A stretch of 64,000 nucleotides of DNA from Clostridiales bacterium (GTDB taxonomy: Bacteria > Bacillota > Clostridia > Peptostreptococcales > Anaerovoracaceae): assembly GCA_015058145.1 (NCBI GenBank), contig SVCX01000004.1, positions 1 to 64,000 of the forward strand, read 5' to 3'. This document shows, in pieces, positions 26,799 through 37,551 of this stretch. Position 1 is the stretch's first letter, and every line of letters starts with the position of its first letter. The notes under the pieces are model-generated. The model was not told where the DNA came from. It did not search any database and worked only from the letters and a program-made list of their open reading frames with translations. The position numbers and the translations under genes are program-made.

Positions 26799-27764
26799 CT
26801 ATTTCTTCCAGTCATCTTCCAGCGACTTGCCGGCGTTTTCTGCCTTTGCAGGAGCCAGCATCAGACCTACGACGCCCGCCAGAATGATGGCGCCGCAGAT
26901 GAAGTGATACCACCGCAGCGGCTCCCCGAGTATGAGGGCCCCCGCAATGATTGATACGAGCGTCGACGCGCTGCTGAAGACGGTCGACTGTATGATTTCC
27001 ATATGCGCCAGCATATATGCCATGAACTGAGCGGAAAGCAGGATGCAGAACACGCCCAGAAATGATACCCAGATAACGAAACTCGGGTGTCTCAGCGGCT
27101 CGATCAGTGCCTCCCAGTCCCCTGTGTATGCTGCCCTCGCGAAAGACGCGCCGATGAAGACGATGGAACCGCCGATGGCGATGGTCGCCGTAATCTCGAT
27201 CGGACGGAAGACACCCCGGATATATCTTGCCGATACATTCTGACATCCCATGAAAATCGTAGCGATCGTCATCATAATGAGTCCTGTTACGTTCAGCGTG
27301 ATATCCGTGGCGTTCAGAATAATCAGCACGATGAGAGCGGTTACTGTCATGACGATAAAGAGCATCTGCAGCCTGGTGGACCGCTCGCCCAGAACGATTC
27401 TACCGATGATTTTGGCAAAAATCGGCGACATGGCGAAGACGATTGCGCCTTCAATGGACGTCGCGAAGAACATCGACAGAATCTGCAGAATCATGAACGC
27501 GATGTAGAAGGCGGCTGTCATGTACAGCTTCCCTCTCGGCCTGCCCGGCTCCGCCTTCGGGTACTTTCCCATGGCCTTTGCAATACCGATCCACAGTGCC
27601 ACGCTGATGAGAGCGGCTACGTACCGGTAGCAGAGAATTGTCAGGGTATCCGCATAGGGAACACACTGTTTGATTCCGAAGAAGGAAAAGCCGATCGACA
27701 GCGTGAACGCGATACCTGCCGCGTATAAACTTATTTTGGGAACATCATATTCCGCTTTTGACAT
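26799..27764 (-). CDS. EamA/DMT-family transporter
   Basis: Ten hydrophobic segments; start likely at MSKAEYDVPK. Confidence 0.82.
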   Translation of the reverse strand: MSKAEYDVPKISLYAAGIAFTLSIGFSFFGIKQCVPYADTLTILCYRYVAALISVALWIGIAKAMGKYPKAEPGRPRGKLYMTAAFYIAFMILQILSMFFATSIEGAIVFAMSPIFAKIIGRIVLGERSTRLQMLFIVMTVTALIVLIILNATDITLNVTGLIMMTIATIFMGCQNVSARYIRGVFRPIEITATIAIGGSIVFIGASFARAAYTGDWEALIEPLRHPSFVIWVSFLGVFCILLSAQFMAYMLAHMEIIQSTVFSSASTLVSIIAGALILGEPLRWYHFICGAIILAGVVGLMLAPAKAENAGKSLEDDWKK

Positions 27765-27765
27765 C

Positions 27766-28353
27766 TTAAAGCACTCCTCTGACGAATATCTCGATTCCAA
27801 TGAAAATGAGAATACATCCGCCAAGTATCCCAGCCTTGCCGGTCAGTTTCTCGCCCGCTTTCTTCCCAAGCCTGAGACCGAACTTGCTGATGAAATATGT
27901 TACAACGCCTATGATCAGTGCGCAGACCGCAGCCTGCATCCAATCGTAGGCGGATATTGCAAAACCTACAGACAGGGCGTCAATGGATGTTGCAATGCCC
28001 TGCACCAGAAGCGCCGGTCCGGACAGCCGCACGGTCTCGACTTCCTCTGCCTTATGACTGCGAAGTCCCTCGATGAGCATCTTCCCTCCAATAAAGAGAA
28101 GCAATATCAGCGCAATCCAAGGAACCGCTTTCTGGAAGGCCTCGAACCGTTCCGCGATGGCATGCACGCACACCCAACCTGCCATAGGCATGAAGAACTG
28201 AAAGAAGCCGAAGGTTCCGGCGATGATCCGCCGCTTTCTCTCCCGCATCTCGGGTTCCATAAGGCCGTTTGCCACGGATACGCTGAAAGCGTCCATAGCC
28301 AGCCCTACTCCCAGCAGTATGCTGTTAAAAAAGAATATCAGGCTCCAGTTCAT
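27766..28353 (-). CDS. mntP: Manganese efflux pump MntP
   Basis: LLGVGLAMDAFSVSVANGL; IATSIDALSVGFAI. Confidence 0.88.
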   Translation of the reverse strand: MNWSLIFFFNSILLGVGLAMDAFSVSVANGLMEPEMRERKRRIIAGTFGFFQFFMPMAGWVCVHAIAERFEAFQKAVPWIALILLLFIGGKMLIEGLRSHKAEEVETVRLSGPALLVQGIATSIDALSVGFAISAYDWMQAAVCALIIGVVTYFISKFGLRLGKKAGEKLTGKAGILGGCILIFIGIEIFVRGVL

Positions 28354-29330
28354 TCTTCTTTTTCCGCCTCTTCGAAGGCGTCCTCGATTTCTTTTTTCTT
28401 CTCCAGTCGGTCGGCCAAATCACTCGCTTTGGTGCGGCTTGATACAATGACCGAAGCGATGACGCTCGCGATGAGCAGCACCAGAATCACTGCGATGGAG
28501 ACCAGATTCGGTATCTGGATATCGAATATGTCGAGGAGCATCTTGACGCCTGTGAAGATCAAAATCACAGCGACCCCATACTTGACGTACTGGAATCTTT
28601 CATGCATGTGCTCCAGAACGAAGAACATCTGTCTGAGGCCCATGACCGCGAACATATTCGACGTGTATACGATGAACAGATCCCTTGTCATGGAGATGAC
28701 TGCGGGAACCGAATCGATGGCGAAGATAATATCTGAGAACAGAAGCAGCACCATGACCACCATAAGCGGAGTGCACAGCGTCTTCGCCCTCTTAGAGAGC
28801 AGGCTGGACTTGTCGTAATTTGTCCCGTCGTTCTTTACGATAAACTTCTCACCCTCAAAATCCGCGCTCATCGGCAGAAACTTGGCGATGATTTTATACA
28901 GAACACCGTCGCGCGGATCGTCCTCCTCATCCTCTTTGCGGAACATCTTGACGCCGCTGAACACGAGCAGCGCGCCGAACACCCAGAGCAGCCACTCGAA
29001 CATATTGATCAGCGAAATGCCCACGAAGATAAACAGGAATCTCAGTACGATGGTTCCTGCGATTCCGTAGTTGAGCACCTTGTGCTGGGCGTGTTCCTTG
29101 ATTCCAAAGCTGATGAAGATCAGCAGGAATACGAACAGATTGTCCACAGATAGACTCAGCTCAATCAGGTATCCGCTGAAGTAATCGATGGCCTGAGACG
29201 CCCCCTGCCAGAAGTAGATGAACACACCAAAAAGACATGCCATGAGCATCCAGAAATACAGCCACTTATACTGCCAGATGGCCTTCCATATTCTCTTGCC
29301 GCCTGATTCAGAATCCTGTCTAGATTCCAT
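28350..29330 (-). CDS. TerC-family integral membrane protein
   Basis: ELSLSVDNLFVFLLIF, FSDIIFAIDSVPAV. Confidence 0.92.
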   Translation of the reverse strand: MESRQDSESGGKRIWKAIWQYKWLYFWMLMACLFGVFIYFWQGASQAIDYFSGYLIELSLSVDNLFVFLLIFISFGIKEHAQHKVLNYGIAGTIVLRFLFIFVGISLINMFEWLLWVFGALLVFSGVKMFRKEDEEDDPRDGVLYKIIAKFLPMSADFEGEKFIVKNDGTNYDKSSLLSKRAKTLCTPLMVVMVLLLFSDIIFAIDSVPAVISMTRDLFIVYTSNMFAVMGLRQMFFVLEHMHERFQYVKYGVAVILIFTGVKMLLDIFDIQIPNLVSIAVILVLLIASVIASVIVSSRTKASDLADRLEKKKEIEDAFEEAEKEE

Positions 29331-30060
29331 TCACCGCCTCTTTCATTACCTTGCCGATTGCATCGTGGATCACCAGATCCGCTCTGCTGTCGAAGGACGT
29401 GCTGCTCTTGTTGATAAGCACCAGCTTGCTCCCCCGGAAGTAGTTCACGAAGCCCGCAGCCGGATATACGACCAGAGATGTTCCGCCGATAATCAGAACA
29501 TCAGCCGCACGAATTGCATCCACTGCGCCTGAAATCTGGAAATCGTCGAGAGCTTCCTCGTAAAGCACCACGTCAGGTTTTACCACGCCGCCGCACTTCT
29601 CACACTTTGGAATCATGCCGTCGCAGTGAGCCGGGTCCAGAATGTAGTCCAGATCGTAGAACTCACCACAATGCATGCAGTTGTTTCGGAGCACTGACCC
29701 GTGCAGTTCATAGACCGTTTTGCTCCCCGCCTTCTGGTGGAGACCGTCTATGTTCTGCGTTACGACGGCTTTCAGCTTGCCCATCTCCTCCAGCTTCGCC
29801 AGAGCCTTGTGAGCATCGTTCGGCTCCGCTTCCGTATATATCAGATTGTTTTTGTAATAATCGAAGAAGGTCTCCGTATCTCTGACGAAGAAACTGTGAG
29901 ACAGCATCTGTTCTGGTGACATGCCGTAATTGGATTGGGCGCTATAGAGCCCAGCTTCCGATCTGAAATCAGGAATGTTACTTTCGGTGGAGACGCCTGC
30001 TCCGCCAAAGAATACGATGTTGTCGCTTCCTCTCAGTATTTCTGTAAGTTCTTCGTACAT
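29320..30060 (-). CDS. cobB: NAD-dependent deacylase (Sir2)
   Basis: GAGVSTESNIPDFRS, QNIDGLHQKAG, four-Cys zinc site. Confidence 0.93.
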   Translation of the reverse strand: MYEELTEILRGSDNIVFFGGAGVSTESNIPDFRSEAGLYSAQSNYGMSPEQMLSHSFFVRDTETFFDYYKNNLIYTEAEPNDAHKALAKLEEMGKLKAVVTQNIDGLHQKAGSKTVYELHGSVLRNNCMHCGEFYDLDYILDPAHCDGMIPKCEKCGGVVKPDVVLYEEALDDFQISGAVDAIRAADVLIIGGTSLVVYPAAGFVNYFRGSKLVLINKSSTSFDSRADLVIHDAIGKVMKEAVNGI

Positions 30061-30103
30061 ACCGAACCTCCTTCTTCTTAATAGCTCTGTGAAAGAGCCC
30101 TGC

Positions 30104-31339
30104 CTAAGCGTTCTTATTGCTCTTCACTCTGTCAATCGCGAAAATGATAATGAGGGCGCCAGCCGCCGTTGCCAGAGTAGAGATAAAAGTAAGCATCTTC
30201 GGTCCGCTAGCATCCAGAATCATCCCTCCGAACAGCGTTGCGAAGATTGTTGTTATAGTGATCATCGTAGTGAAAAGAGCCTGTCCCTTGACGGCCTCTC
30301 CCCTGCTCATCATCTCATCGGAAAAATACACCATTCCAGGCAGGAACAACGCGAAGGACACCGGCTGAAACAGCTGTCCGATGTAGAGCATCACAACAGA
30401 ATTTGCCAGCCAGCAGATAGCGATTTTCACCGTGAATCCGATGGCCGCCGCCTTCAGGAGGAGCTGACAGGAGAATTTGTTCCTGAGCTGCTTGAAGAAC
30501 ACCATCGCCGGTATCTCCAGGAAAGCCATCACGCCCAGTATTCTCCCCATATCCTCCGTGGTTCCGCCGACGCCGGTGCAGATCTGCGCCATGTAGTTGT
30601 TCAAAACCGCGTTGCTGAAGAACAGTCCCAGCACTCCCAGATTCATGACGAAGAACATCCTGTTTCTCTTGATGAACTGGATGAGATTGATATTCTCAAC
30701 TTCTTCTGATGCTTTTGCATCTTCTTCGTGAGACTTGCCGTAAACTGCTTCTCTCCCCTTCTGTGACTGCGCCTTTCCTTTTTTGAAATAGTGCGCCGTG
30801 AACAGGAGGCTCGCAATGAGCATCAGGCAGGCCAGTTCACTGGCAACCGGCATCACATTGATACCCAGATGTTCGACAATCGTGCCGAACACAGCGACGA
30901 AGATGGAGTAAGCCAGAGATCCGACGGATCTGGCGATGCCGAAGTTGATGGCAACGCCGGCGTCCTCCAGCCGGAAGGCCAGCGAGTTGAACAGAGGCTG
31001 CAGCACCGTATGGAACGCGATCAGCAGCACAAATACAACGCAGAGCCCGAGGCTTCCGCCCTTGAACGTGAACATGCCGACGGTGAACACCATCATGCAT
31101 ACCGTCATGATTCCCGTTGTTCCCATGACGTCAAGGCGTTTGGAGCGGTCCACAAAGTCCGCGATCAGCGGCTGCATAACAACCGCCAGCACGTTTGCCG
31201 CCGCCAGTGTGATTCCGATTTGTGAATTTGTATAGCCCTTCGCAAGCATAAACACAGATGCGAAGCTGCTGACTACCGCGTAGATGACCCAGTAGGAGCC
31301 GAATATCGCTCCGTATCCGCTATTGAGTATTTTCCCCAT
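30104..31339 (-). CDS. MFS transporter
   Basis: Twelve hydrophobic segments. Confidence 0.82.
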   Translation of the reverse strand: MGKILNSGYGAIFGSYWVIYAVVSSFASVFMLAKGYTNSQIGITLAAANVLAVVMQPLIADFVDRSKRLDVMGTTGIMTVCMMVFTVGMFTFKGGSLGLCVVFVLLIAFHTVLQPLFNSLAFRLEDAGVAINFGIARSVGSLAYSIFVAVFGTIVEHLGINVMPVASELACLMLIASLLFTAHYFKKGKAQSQKGREAVYGKSHEEDAKASEEVENINLIQFIKRNRMFFVMNLGVLGLFFSNAVLNNYMAQICTGVGGTTEDMGRILGVMAFLEIPAMVFFKQLRNKFSCQLLLKAAAIGFTVKIAICWLANSVVMLYIGQLFQPVSFALFLPGMVYFSDEMMSRGEAVKGQALFTTMITITTIFATLFGGMILDASGPKMLTFISTLATAAGALIIIFAIDRVKSNKNA

Positions 31340-31351
31340 GTTTGCCTTTCC

Positions 31352-32788
31352 TTACAGGTCGTAGTAGAGCGAGAATTCCGCCGGATGTGGAATGGAGTGA
31401 ACCTTCTGGTAATCCGCCTTTTTCTTCTCGATCCACAGATCGATCAGTTCCTGCGGGAACACGCCGCCGGCTGTCAGATAATCGTGATCTTCTTTCAGCG
31501 CATCCAGCGCGTCCATGAGGCTCCTAGGCAGGGCCTTGATTTCCTTTTTCTGCTCATCCGTCAGATCATAGAGGTTGAAGTCATACGGACCCCATCCGCC
31601 GTCCATGGCGTTGATCTTGTTCTTGACGCCGTCGATGCCGGCCATGAGGATGGCCGCAAAAGCATAGTATGGATTGGCTGTGCCATCAGGATTTCTCAAT
31701 TCGAAACGCTTCTTGTCCGGCGCCTTGGCGTAAGCAGGAATTCTGATGACGGAGCTTCTGTTTGCCGTCGCAAAACCGATGGTAACCGGTGCCTCAAATC
31801 CCGGAACCAGTCTCTTGTATGAATTCGTCGACGGATTGGTGAACGCGCAAAGGCTTTTTGCGTGCTTCAGAATACCGCCCATGAAGTGCAGCGCCAGTTC
31901 TGAAAGGCCGGAATATCCGTTTTTATCATAGAAGAGCGGCTTGCCGTCCTTGAACAGATGCATGTGCACGTGTAGTCCTGATCCGGCTTCATCATAGATT
32001 GGCTTCGGCAGGAATGTCGCCGTTCTGTCATCTTCGACCGCCGTATTCTTGATGATGTATTTGGTCGCCATTACAGCGTCGGCCATCTCTGTCATCTCTC
32101 CCAGCTCAACTTCGATCTCGACCTGACCTGGTCCGCCGACCTCGTGGTGGTGGTATTTGACCTTAATTCCCCAGTCCTCCATGGTCATGCACATCTTCGC
32201 TCTGGAGTTATATGTGATATCCTGCGGAATATCGGCGTGGTAGCCCTTCTTGCGGCCAACCTGATATCCCTTGTTTCTGATGTCATCTTCCATTGCGGAG
32301 TTCCACTCGGCCTGCTTGGTGTCGACCTCACAGAATACGGACTCCTCTCTGACCTGATACGCGACTCTGTCGAAGAGATAGAACTCGAATTCCGGCCCTA
32401 CGATCATCTGATCCGCGATTCCCAGATCTCTCATGTACTTCTCCGCCGCCAGGGAGACGTTCCTCGGATACTGATCAAATGGTCTGTTCTCCGGTTCGTC
32501 GATGACGAAGACATCGCCCATCATTGTAATCGTCGGAATTTCCGAGAACTTATCGAAGATCGCTGTCTTCAGATTCGGGATAAACACCATATCGGACTTT
32601 TCGATTGGCGCGTATCCGTAGTTGGATCCGTCAAAACCAATGCCTTCGACCATGGTGTCCTCTGTAAAACGTTCTACCGGAATCGACAGATGTCTCCATC
32701 TTCCCTCCAGGTCGACCATCTTAAAGTCTACCATCTTAATGTCGTATTCCTTGATGAACTCCTGAACTTCCGCAACTGAATTAAACAT
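31352..32788 (-). CDS. glnA: Glutamine synthetase
   Basis: GFDGSNYGYAPIEKSDM, GSGLHVHMHL, NRSSVIRIPAY. Confidence 0.94.
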   Translation of the reverse strand: MFNSVAEVQEFIKEYDIKMVDFKMVDLEGRWRHLSIPVERFTEDTMVEGIGFDGSNYGYAPIEKSDMVFIPNLKTAIFDKFSEIPTITMMGDVFVIDEPENRPFDQYPRNVSLAAEKYMRDLGIADQMIVGPEFEFYLFDRVAYQVREESVFCEVDTKQAEWNSAMEDDIRNKGYQVGRKKGYHADIPQDITYNSRAKMCMTMEDWGIKVKYHHHEVGGPGQVEIEVELGEMTEMADAVMATKYIIKNTAVEDDRTATFLPKPIYDEAGSGLHVHMHLFKDGKPLFYDKNGYSGLSELALHFMGGILKHAKSLCAFTNPSTNSYKRLVPGFEAPVTIGFATANRSSVIRIPAYAKAPDKKRFELRNPDGTANPYYAFAAILMAGIDGVKNKINAMDGGWGPYDFNLYDLTDEQKKEIKALPRSLMDALDALKEDHDYLTAGGVFPQELIDLWIEKKKADYQKVHSIPHPAEFSLYYDL

Positions 32789-32819
32789 ATTATTCTCCTT
32801 TCAGCTATACAAACTGTTC

Positions 32820-33209
32820 CTAAACCGTTTCTTCAAACTGCTTATGGCAGTGCGGGCAGTTGATTTTGATCGTTCCCGCCCCAACAGGAACTCTCAGTTT
32901 TTCCTTGCAGTACGGGCAGATGAGAACGCGTTTGCCATCGTTCTTCGGTCTTGAAGTCGGCTTGCTGAATCCGCCGTTTCCATTTCTGCCGCCTGTGAAT
33001 CTGCTCTTCATCTCCAGATACTTCATATTCTCGGCTCTGCGCTTGTCATAGAACCGCGAGAATGCTCTGCTGTAGACGAGGATGAGCAGAATGACCGCTG
33101 CCACCCAAAGTGCTCTGATTCCCACAAATATATTCAGCACCATAAGCACTGCTGATACGATGAGCATGAATCTGCCCAGTTCATCCATTCCGTATCTTCC
33201 GTTGAACAT
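32820..33209 (-). CDS. Zinc-ribbon membrane protein
   Basis: N-terminal TM segments; C-terminal CPYCKEKLRVP..CPHCHKQF. Confidence 0.7.
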   Translation of the reverse strand: MFNGRYGMDELGRFMLIVSAVLMVLNIFVGIRALWVAAVILLILVYSRAFSRFYDKRRAENMKYLEMKSRFTGGRNGNGGFSKPTSRPKNDGKRVLICPYCKEKLRVPVGAGTIKINCPHCHKQFEETV

Positions 33210-35804
33210 CTATTGCTCCTCCATTCCTAGTAACATCTCCGCGAACACCTGCTGCGCCGCTTCCACGGATTTCATCGCGTCGCTGCAGTAAAAATCCGCG
33301 CCCATCTTATATGCATATTCTTCCGTGAGCACAGCTCCGCCGACCATGACTTTGACCGTCGGGTCCTCGGCCTTGATGGCTTTGATTGTTTCCTCCATGC
33401 TTCCCAGTGTCGTAGTCATGAGGGCAGAGAGACCGACAAGCCGTATTCCTTCGGTGCGGACTTTATCCACCACGTCTTCCACGGGCACGTCTCTGCCCAG
33501 ATCGATCATGTTGAAACCGTAGTTCTCCATGATGACCTTGACGATGTTCTTGCCGATATCGTGGATATCTCCCCTTACGGTAGCGATGATCACGTCGCCG
33601 GCGTTTTCACCGCGCAGCCCGTCCTCTTCCATTCGCTTTTTGATCACGTCGAAGCCGACCTGGGCCGCCTGAGCGGACTGCAGCATGGAAGGCAAAAACA
33701 CCTCACCCCGTTCAAAACCCTTTCCCACTCTGTCAAGGGCCGGAATCAGGTCCTGGTTGACGATATCCATCGGATCCTTAGTCTTGAGCAGCTCTTCGAT
33801 TGCCTTTGCAGCCTCTCCTTCGAGGCCGTTTTCGATGGCGTGAGCCACTGACGCCTCACTGCTAGCAACCGCCGCGGCAGGATCAGTCGTTTCAGGTGTC
33901 CCTGCAGTTTTTGCTGCTTTTGCATCTGCTTTCTTATCCGGTCCGCCGGTTGGCAAAGCCGCGTCTTTATATCTCTCAATGTAGGCCGCCGCGCTTTCAT
34001 CCCGATTCTTGAGGACGTTGAACGCATAGATGGAAGCCATCATATCTTCGTCGTTTGGATTGATAATCGGCAGATCCAGGCCATTCTCCAGAGCCATGGT
34101 CATGAAGGTTCTGTTGATAATCGGTCTGAGCGGAAGTCCGAAGCTGACGTTGGAAACGCCAAGGGCCGTCGCCAGACCCAGTTTCTCTTTGACCATGCGC
34201 ACGGTCTTGAGTGTCTCATCCACTTCCTTCTGCTGGGCTGATGCCGTCAGCGTCAGACAGTCGATGATGATGTTCTCACGCGGAATGCCGTATTCCCCGG
34301 CCCGGTGCACAATGCGCTCCGCAATGGCGAACCGCTCCTCGCAGGTCGCCGGAATGCCGCCCGCGTCCAGAGTCAGTCCGATGACCGCTGCGCCGTACTT
34401 CTTCACGATCGGCAGGATGCGATCCATGACCTCTTCGTCGCCGTTGACGGAGTTGACGATCGGCTTGCCGTTGTAAACACGCAGCGCTGCCTCGATGGCG
34501 TCCGCGTTTGAGGAGTCGATCTGCAAAGGCACGTTGGTGACCGCCTGCAGTTTTTTCACGAGCTCCGGCATGAGCGCCGCTTCGTCGATTCCCGGTACGC
34601 CGACGTTGACGTCCAGAATCTCCGCACCCGCTTCAATCTGGCTCATGGCCTGATTGATGACATAATCAAAATCCCTGTTGAGAAGGGCATTCTTCATTTT
34701 TTTCTTTCCCGTTGGATTGAGTCGCTCGCCGATGACCGTCACGTGATCCACTGTGACCACCTTGCTGCCGCTACAGACTTTGAGCGGCCTGCGCGGTTTC
34801 TCCAGGCCGAACAGACTGTTAAGCGTGAAGTCCTGCGGTCTGTGAGCCGCCTCGATGGCGCCTGTGAGAGGCCCTTTCGGTCGGCGGAAATGTTCTCCCG
34901 TATACAGTCCAACCCCTTCTTCCGTCGTCTCCTGTTCTCTGCGATCTGAAGCAACGTACTCGGCAACACCCCTGATGTAGTCCGGCGTGGTACCGCAGCA
35001 ACCGCCGACCATGGCGACGCCAGCGTCCACGTACTGTTTCATAATCTCAATGAACTCATCGGCGTCAATGTCGTACTCTCCTGTGGATGGATTCGGAAGC
35101 CCTGCGTTCGGCTTGGCGATGACAGGCAAATCCGTATACGTCATGAGTTCCTTGATGAGCGGCAGAATCTGCGCCGGTCCAAGAGAACAGTTGATGCCGA
35201 TGGCGTCGGCGCCCAATCCCTCCAGAACCATGGCCATGTTCTCAAGACCTGTTCCAAGGAAGGTGCGTCCGTTTTGCTCGAAGGTCATCGTGACCATGAG
35301 AGGAAGTTCCGTATTCTCCTTAACAGCAAGCACTGCGGCCTTAACATCGTAGATATCCGTCATGGTCTCGATGGCAACGACATCCGCGCCGCATGTTACA
35401 GCTGCTTTCGCCTGAAGGGCGTAGAAATCATAGGCGTCTTCGAAGGTCAGCCTTCCGAGTGGTTCCACCAGTTCCCCCTGCGGTCCCATATCAAAGGCAA
35501 TCAGAAGGTTTCTGCCTTTGCTTTCGTATTCTTCGCGAAGCCGGCGAGCCGGTTCGGTCAATTTGAGGCACAGAGACTCCACGGTTTCACCCAGCCCTGC
35601 CACTTTGTCACGCGTCAGGTTGAACGTAGGCGTATAGATCATCTGGGACCCTGCTTCGATGTACTGACGCGCCACGTCCTCGATCACATCCTGATGGTTG
35701 AGTGCGAAAGCGGTAGAGTCCTCCCCCGCTTTCATTCCTCTGGACTGCAGCATGGTGCCCGTGCCGCCGTCCAGTATGATTGTTCTGGTTTCTTTGTTGT
35801 TCAT
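33210..35804 (-). CDS. metH: Cobalamin-dependent methionine synthase (homocysteine, pterin and B12-binding domains)
   Basis: GGTGTMLQSRG, GGCCGTTPDYI, GERLNPTGKKK, DIHDIGKNIV. Confidence 0.88.
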   Translation of the reverse strand: MNNKETRTIILDGGTGTMLQSRGMKAGEDSTAFALNHQDVIEDVARQYIEAGSQMIYTPTFNLTRDKVAGLGETVESLCLKLTEPARRLREEYESKGRNLLIAFDMGPQGELVEPLGRLTFEDAYDFYALQAKAAVTCGADVVAIETMTDIYDVKAAVLAVKENTELPLMVTMTFEQNGRTFLGTGLENMAMVLEGLGADAIGINCSLGPAQILPLIKELMTYTDLPVIAKPNAGLPNPSTGEYDIDADEFIEIMKQYVDAGVAMVGGCCGTTPDYIRGVAEYVASDRREQETTEEGVGLYTGEHFRRPKGPLTGAIEAAHRPQDFTLNSLFGLEKPRRPLKVCSGSKVVTVDHVTVIGERLNPTGKKKMKNALLNRDFDYVINQAMSQIEAGAEILDVNVGVPGIDEAALMPELVKKLQAVTNVPLQIDSSNADAIEAALRVYNGKPIVNSVNGDEEVMDRILPIVKKYGAAVIGLTLDAGGIPATCEERFAIAERIVHRAGEYGIPRENIIIDCLTLTASAQQKEVDETLKTVRMVKEKLGLATALGVSNVSFGLPLRPIINRTFMTMALENGLDLPIINPNDEDMMASIYAFNVLKNRDESAAAYIERYKDAALPTGGPDKKADAKAAKTAGTPETTDPAAAVASSEASVAHAIENGLEGEAAKAIEELLKTKDPMDIVNQDLIPALDRVGKGFERGEVFLPSMLQSAQAAQVGFDVIKKRMEEDGLRGENAGDVIIATVRGDIHDIGKNIVKVIMENYGFNMIDLGRDVPVEDVVDKVRTEGIRLVGLSALMTTTLGSMEETIKAIKAEDPTVKVMVGGAVLTEEYAYKMGADFYCSDAMKSVEAAQQVFAEMLLGMEEQ

Positions 35805-35831
35805 TCTATCTATGCGCTTGGCCTTAGCGGC

Positions 35832-37424
35832 TTACTTCCTCTTGGCCAGCGTTCCCATAATATTTCTTCCGATGGTCGACCCGATGTTGCCGAAGATCGT
35901 CCTGCCTTTGCGGCCGAACACAGCTTCACCGACGACTTTTCCCACTTCTCTTCCGACAGAGCTTCCCGTTGTCTTGGCGACATTGGTCTTGATTCTGTCC
36001 GCTTCGGTCTGCTTCTTCTTTTCTGCCTTTGCCGCTTCTTTTTCTGCAGCCTTTGCTTCCTTTTCGGCCTGTGCCTGCTGGGCTGCCTGCGCCGCCTCCT
36101 GCTCCTGCGCCTCCGTGACCTGTGCTTTCATTCGTGCCAGGATTTCATAGGCGGAGTCAGCATCCACCATGGTTCCATACTTCGTGTAGAGCAGTGATTC
36201 TTTGACCATTCTGTCTCTCGTCTCATCCGAGATGGCTCCCATGCAGCTTTCCGGCGGCAGGATGTAGGCATACTCCGCCATGGAAGGCGCGCCGTTCTCA
36301 TCCAGTGTCGACACAACAGCTTCGCCAGTACCGAGATTCTGAAGAACGTCCTCTGTCTTGAAGTCAGGATTTTCTCGAAAGGAATCCGCAGCCGCCTTTA
36401 CGACCTTCTGTTCCGCCGGCGTGTAGGCGTGCAGACCGTGCTCGATCTTATTGCCCAGCTGCGCCATGACGGCACTCGGGATATCTCCCGGGCTCTGGGT
36501 GATGAAGAACAGGCCGATGCCCTTGGATCGTATCAGTTTAACCACTTGCTCGATCTTCTCCAGAAGCGGTTTCGATGCATTATTGAAGAGACAGTGGGCT
36601 TCATCAAAGAAGAACACCATCTTAGGCTTTTCCAGATCGCCCACCTCAGGCAGGATCTCGAAGAGCTCGCTGAGCAGGTAAAGCATGAAGGCCGAGTAGA
36701 GCTTCGGCTTGCTGATCAGCGTCTCCGCATCCAGGATGTTGACCATCCCTCTGCCGTCCGGACCCAGTGTGAAGAAGTCTGTGATGTTGATGGCCGGCTC
36801 TCCGAAGAATTTGTCCGCGCCCTCTGCCTCCAGTGCTACGATGGAGCGGATGATAGTCGCCATGGACGTCTTCGTGATGTGACCATACTCTGTCTCGAAC
36901 TGATCCGCGTTCTCGGAAACGTAGGTGAGCATGGATTTCAGGTCCTTGGTATCGATGAGGATCATCTGCTGATCATCCGCAATCTTATATGTTACGGTCA
37001 GAAGGTCCGTCTGGGTGTCGTTCAGGTCCAAAATCTGCGACATGAGCTGTGGGCCCATCTCCGTCACTGTCGTTCTGAGCGGGATGCCCTTCTCCCCATA
37101 GATGTCGTAGATGGTTACCGGAAAACCTCTGTACTCGAACTGATCTCTGATATCGAAGCGGTCCAGGCGCTTCTGCATACCTTCATTGTCCTCTCCTGGG
37201 ACAGCGATTCCCGCCATATCTCCCTTAACATCAGAGAAAAATGTCGGCACGCCCAGCTGCGAAAAAGACTCTGCCAGAACCTTCAGTGTGACAGACTTGC
37301 CGGTACCTGTCGCGCCTCCGATGAATCCGTGCCGGTTGGCCATGGATGGATTCAGATATATCTTCTCCTCAGGTCTCTCTTCCAGGCCTTTTTTCGCGAA
37401 GTAGATTTTCCCATTATCGATCAT
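35832..37424 (-). CDS. HerA-like ATPase (DUF853)
   Basis: GATGTGKSVTLKVLAE; VFFFDEAHCLF. Confidence 0.88.
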   Translation of the reverse strand: MIDNGKIYFAKKGLEERPEEKIYLNPSMANRHGFIGGATGTGKSVTLKVLAESFSQLGVPTFFSDVKGDMAGIAVPGEDNEGMQKRLDRFDIRDQFEYRGFPVTIYDIYGEKGIPLRTTVTEMGPQLMSQILDLNDTQTDLLTVTYKIADDQQMILIDTKDLKSMLTYVSENADQFETEYGHITKTSMATIIRSIVALEAEGADKFFGEPAINITDFFTLGPDGRGMVNILDAETLISKPKLYSAFMLYLLSELFEILPEVGDLEKPKMVFFFDEAHCLFNNASKPLLEKIEQVVKLIRSKGIGLFFITQSPGDIPSAVMAQLGNKIEHGLHAYTPAEQKVVKAAADSFRENPDFKTEDVLQNLGTGEAVVSTLDENGAPSMAEYAYILPPESCMGAISDETRDRMVKESLLYTKYGTMVDADSAYEILARMKAQVTEAQEQEAAQAAQQAQAEKEAKAAEKEAAKAEKKKQTEADRIKTNVAKTTGSSVGREVGKVVGEAVFGRKGRTIFGNIGSTIGRNIMGTLAKRK

Positions 37425-37551
37425 AACAGTACCTCCTGCTTTAAATACAAAAATACGTATATATTATACTACATGTTGGGCCTTTCTGCGCTTTAATTTA
37501 CTGAAAAACACAAAAAAAGACAGCCCTTCCCCAGTGGTTGACCGTCTTGTT

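Noticed and set aside
33210-35830. SAM or cobalamin riboswitch before metH
   Set aside because: Only a short gap to the upstream gene; no room for an aptamer
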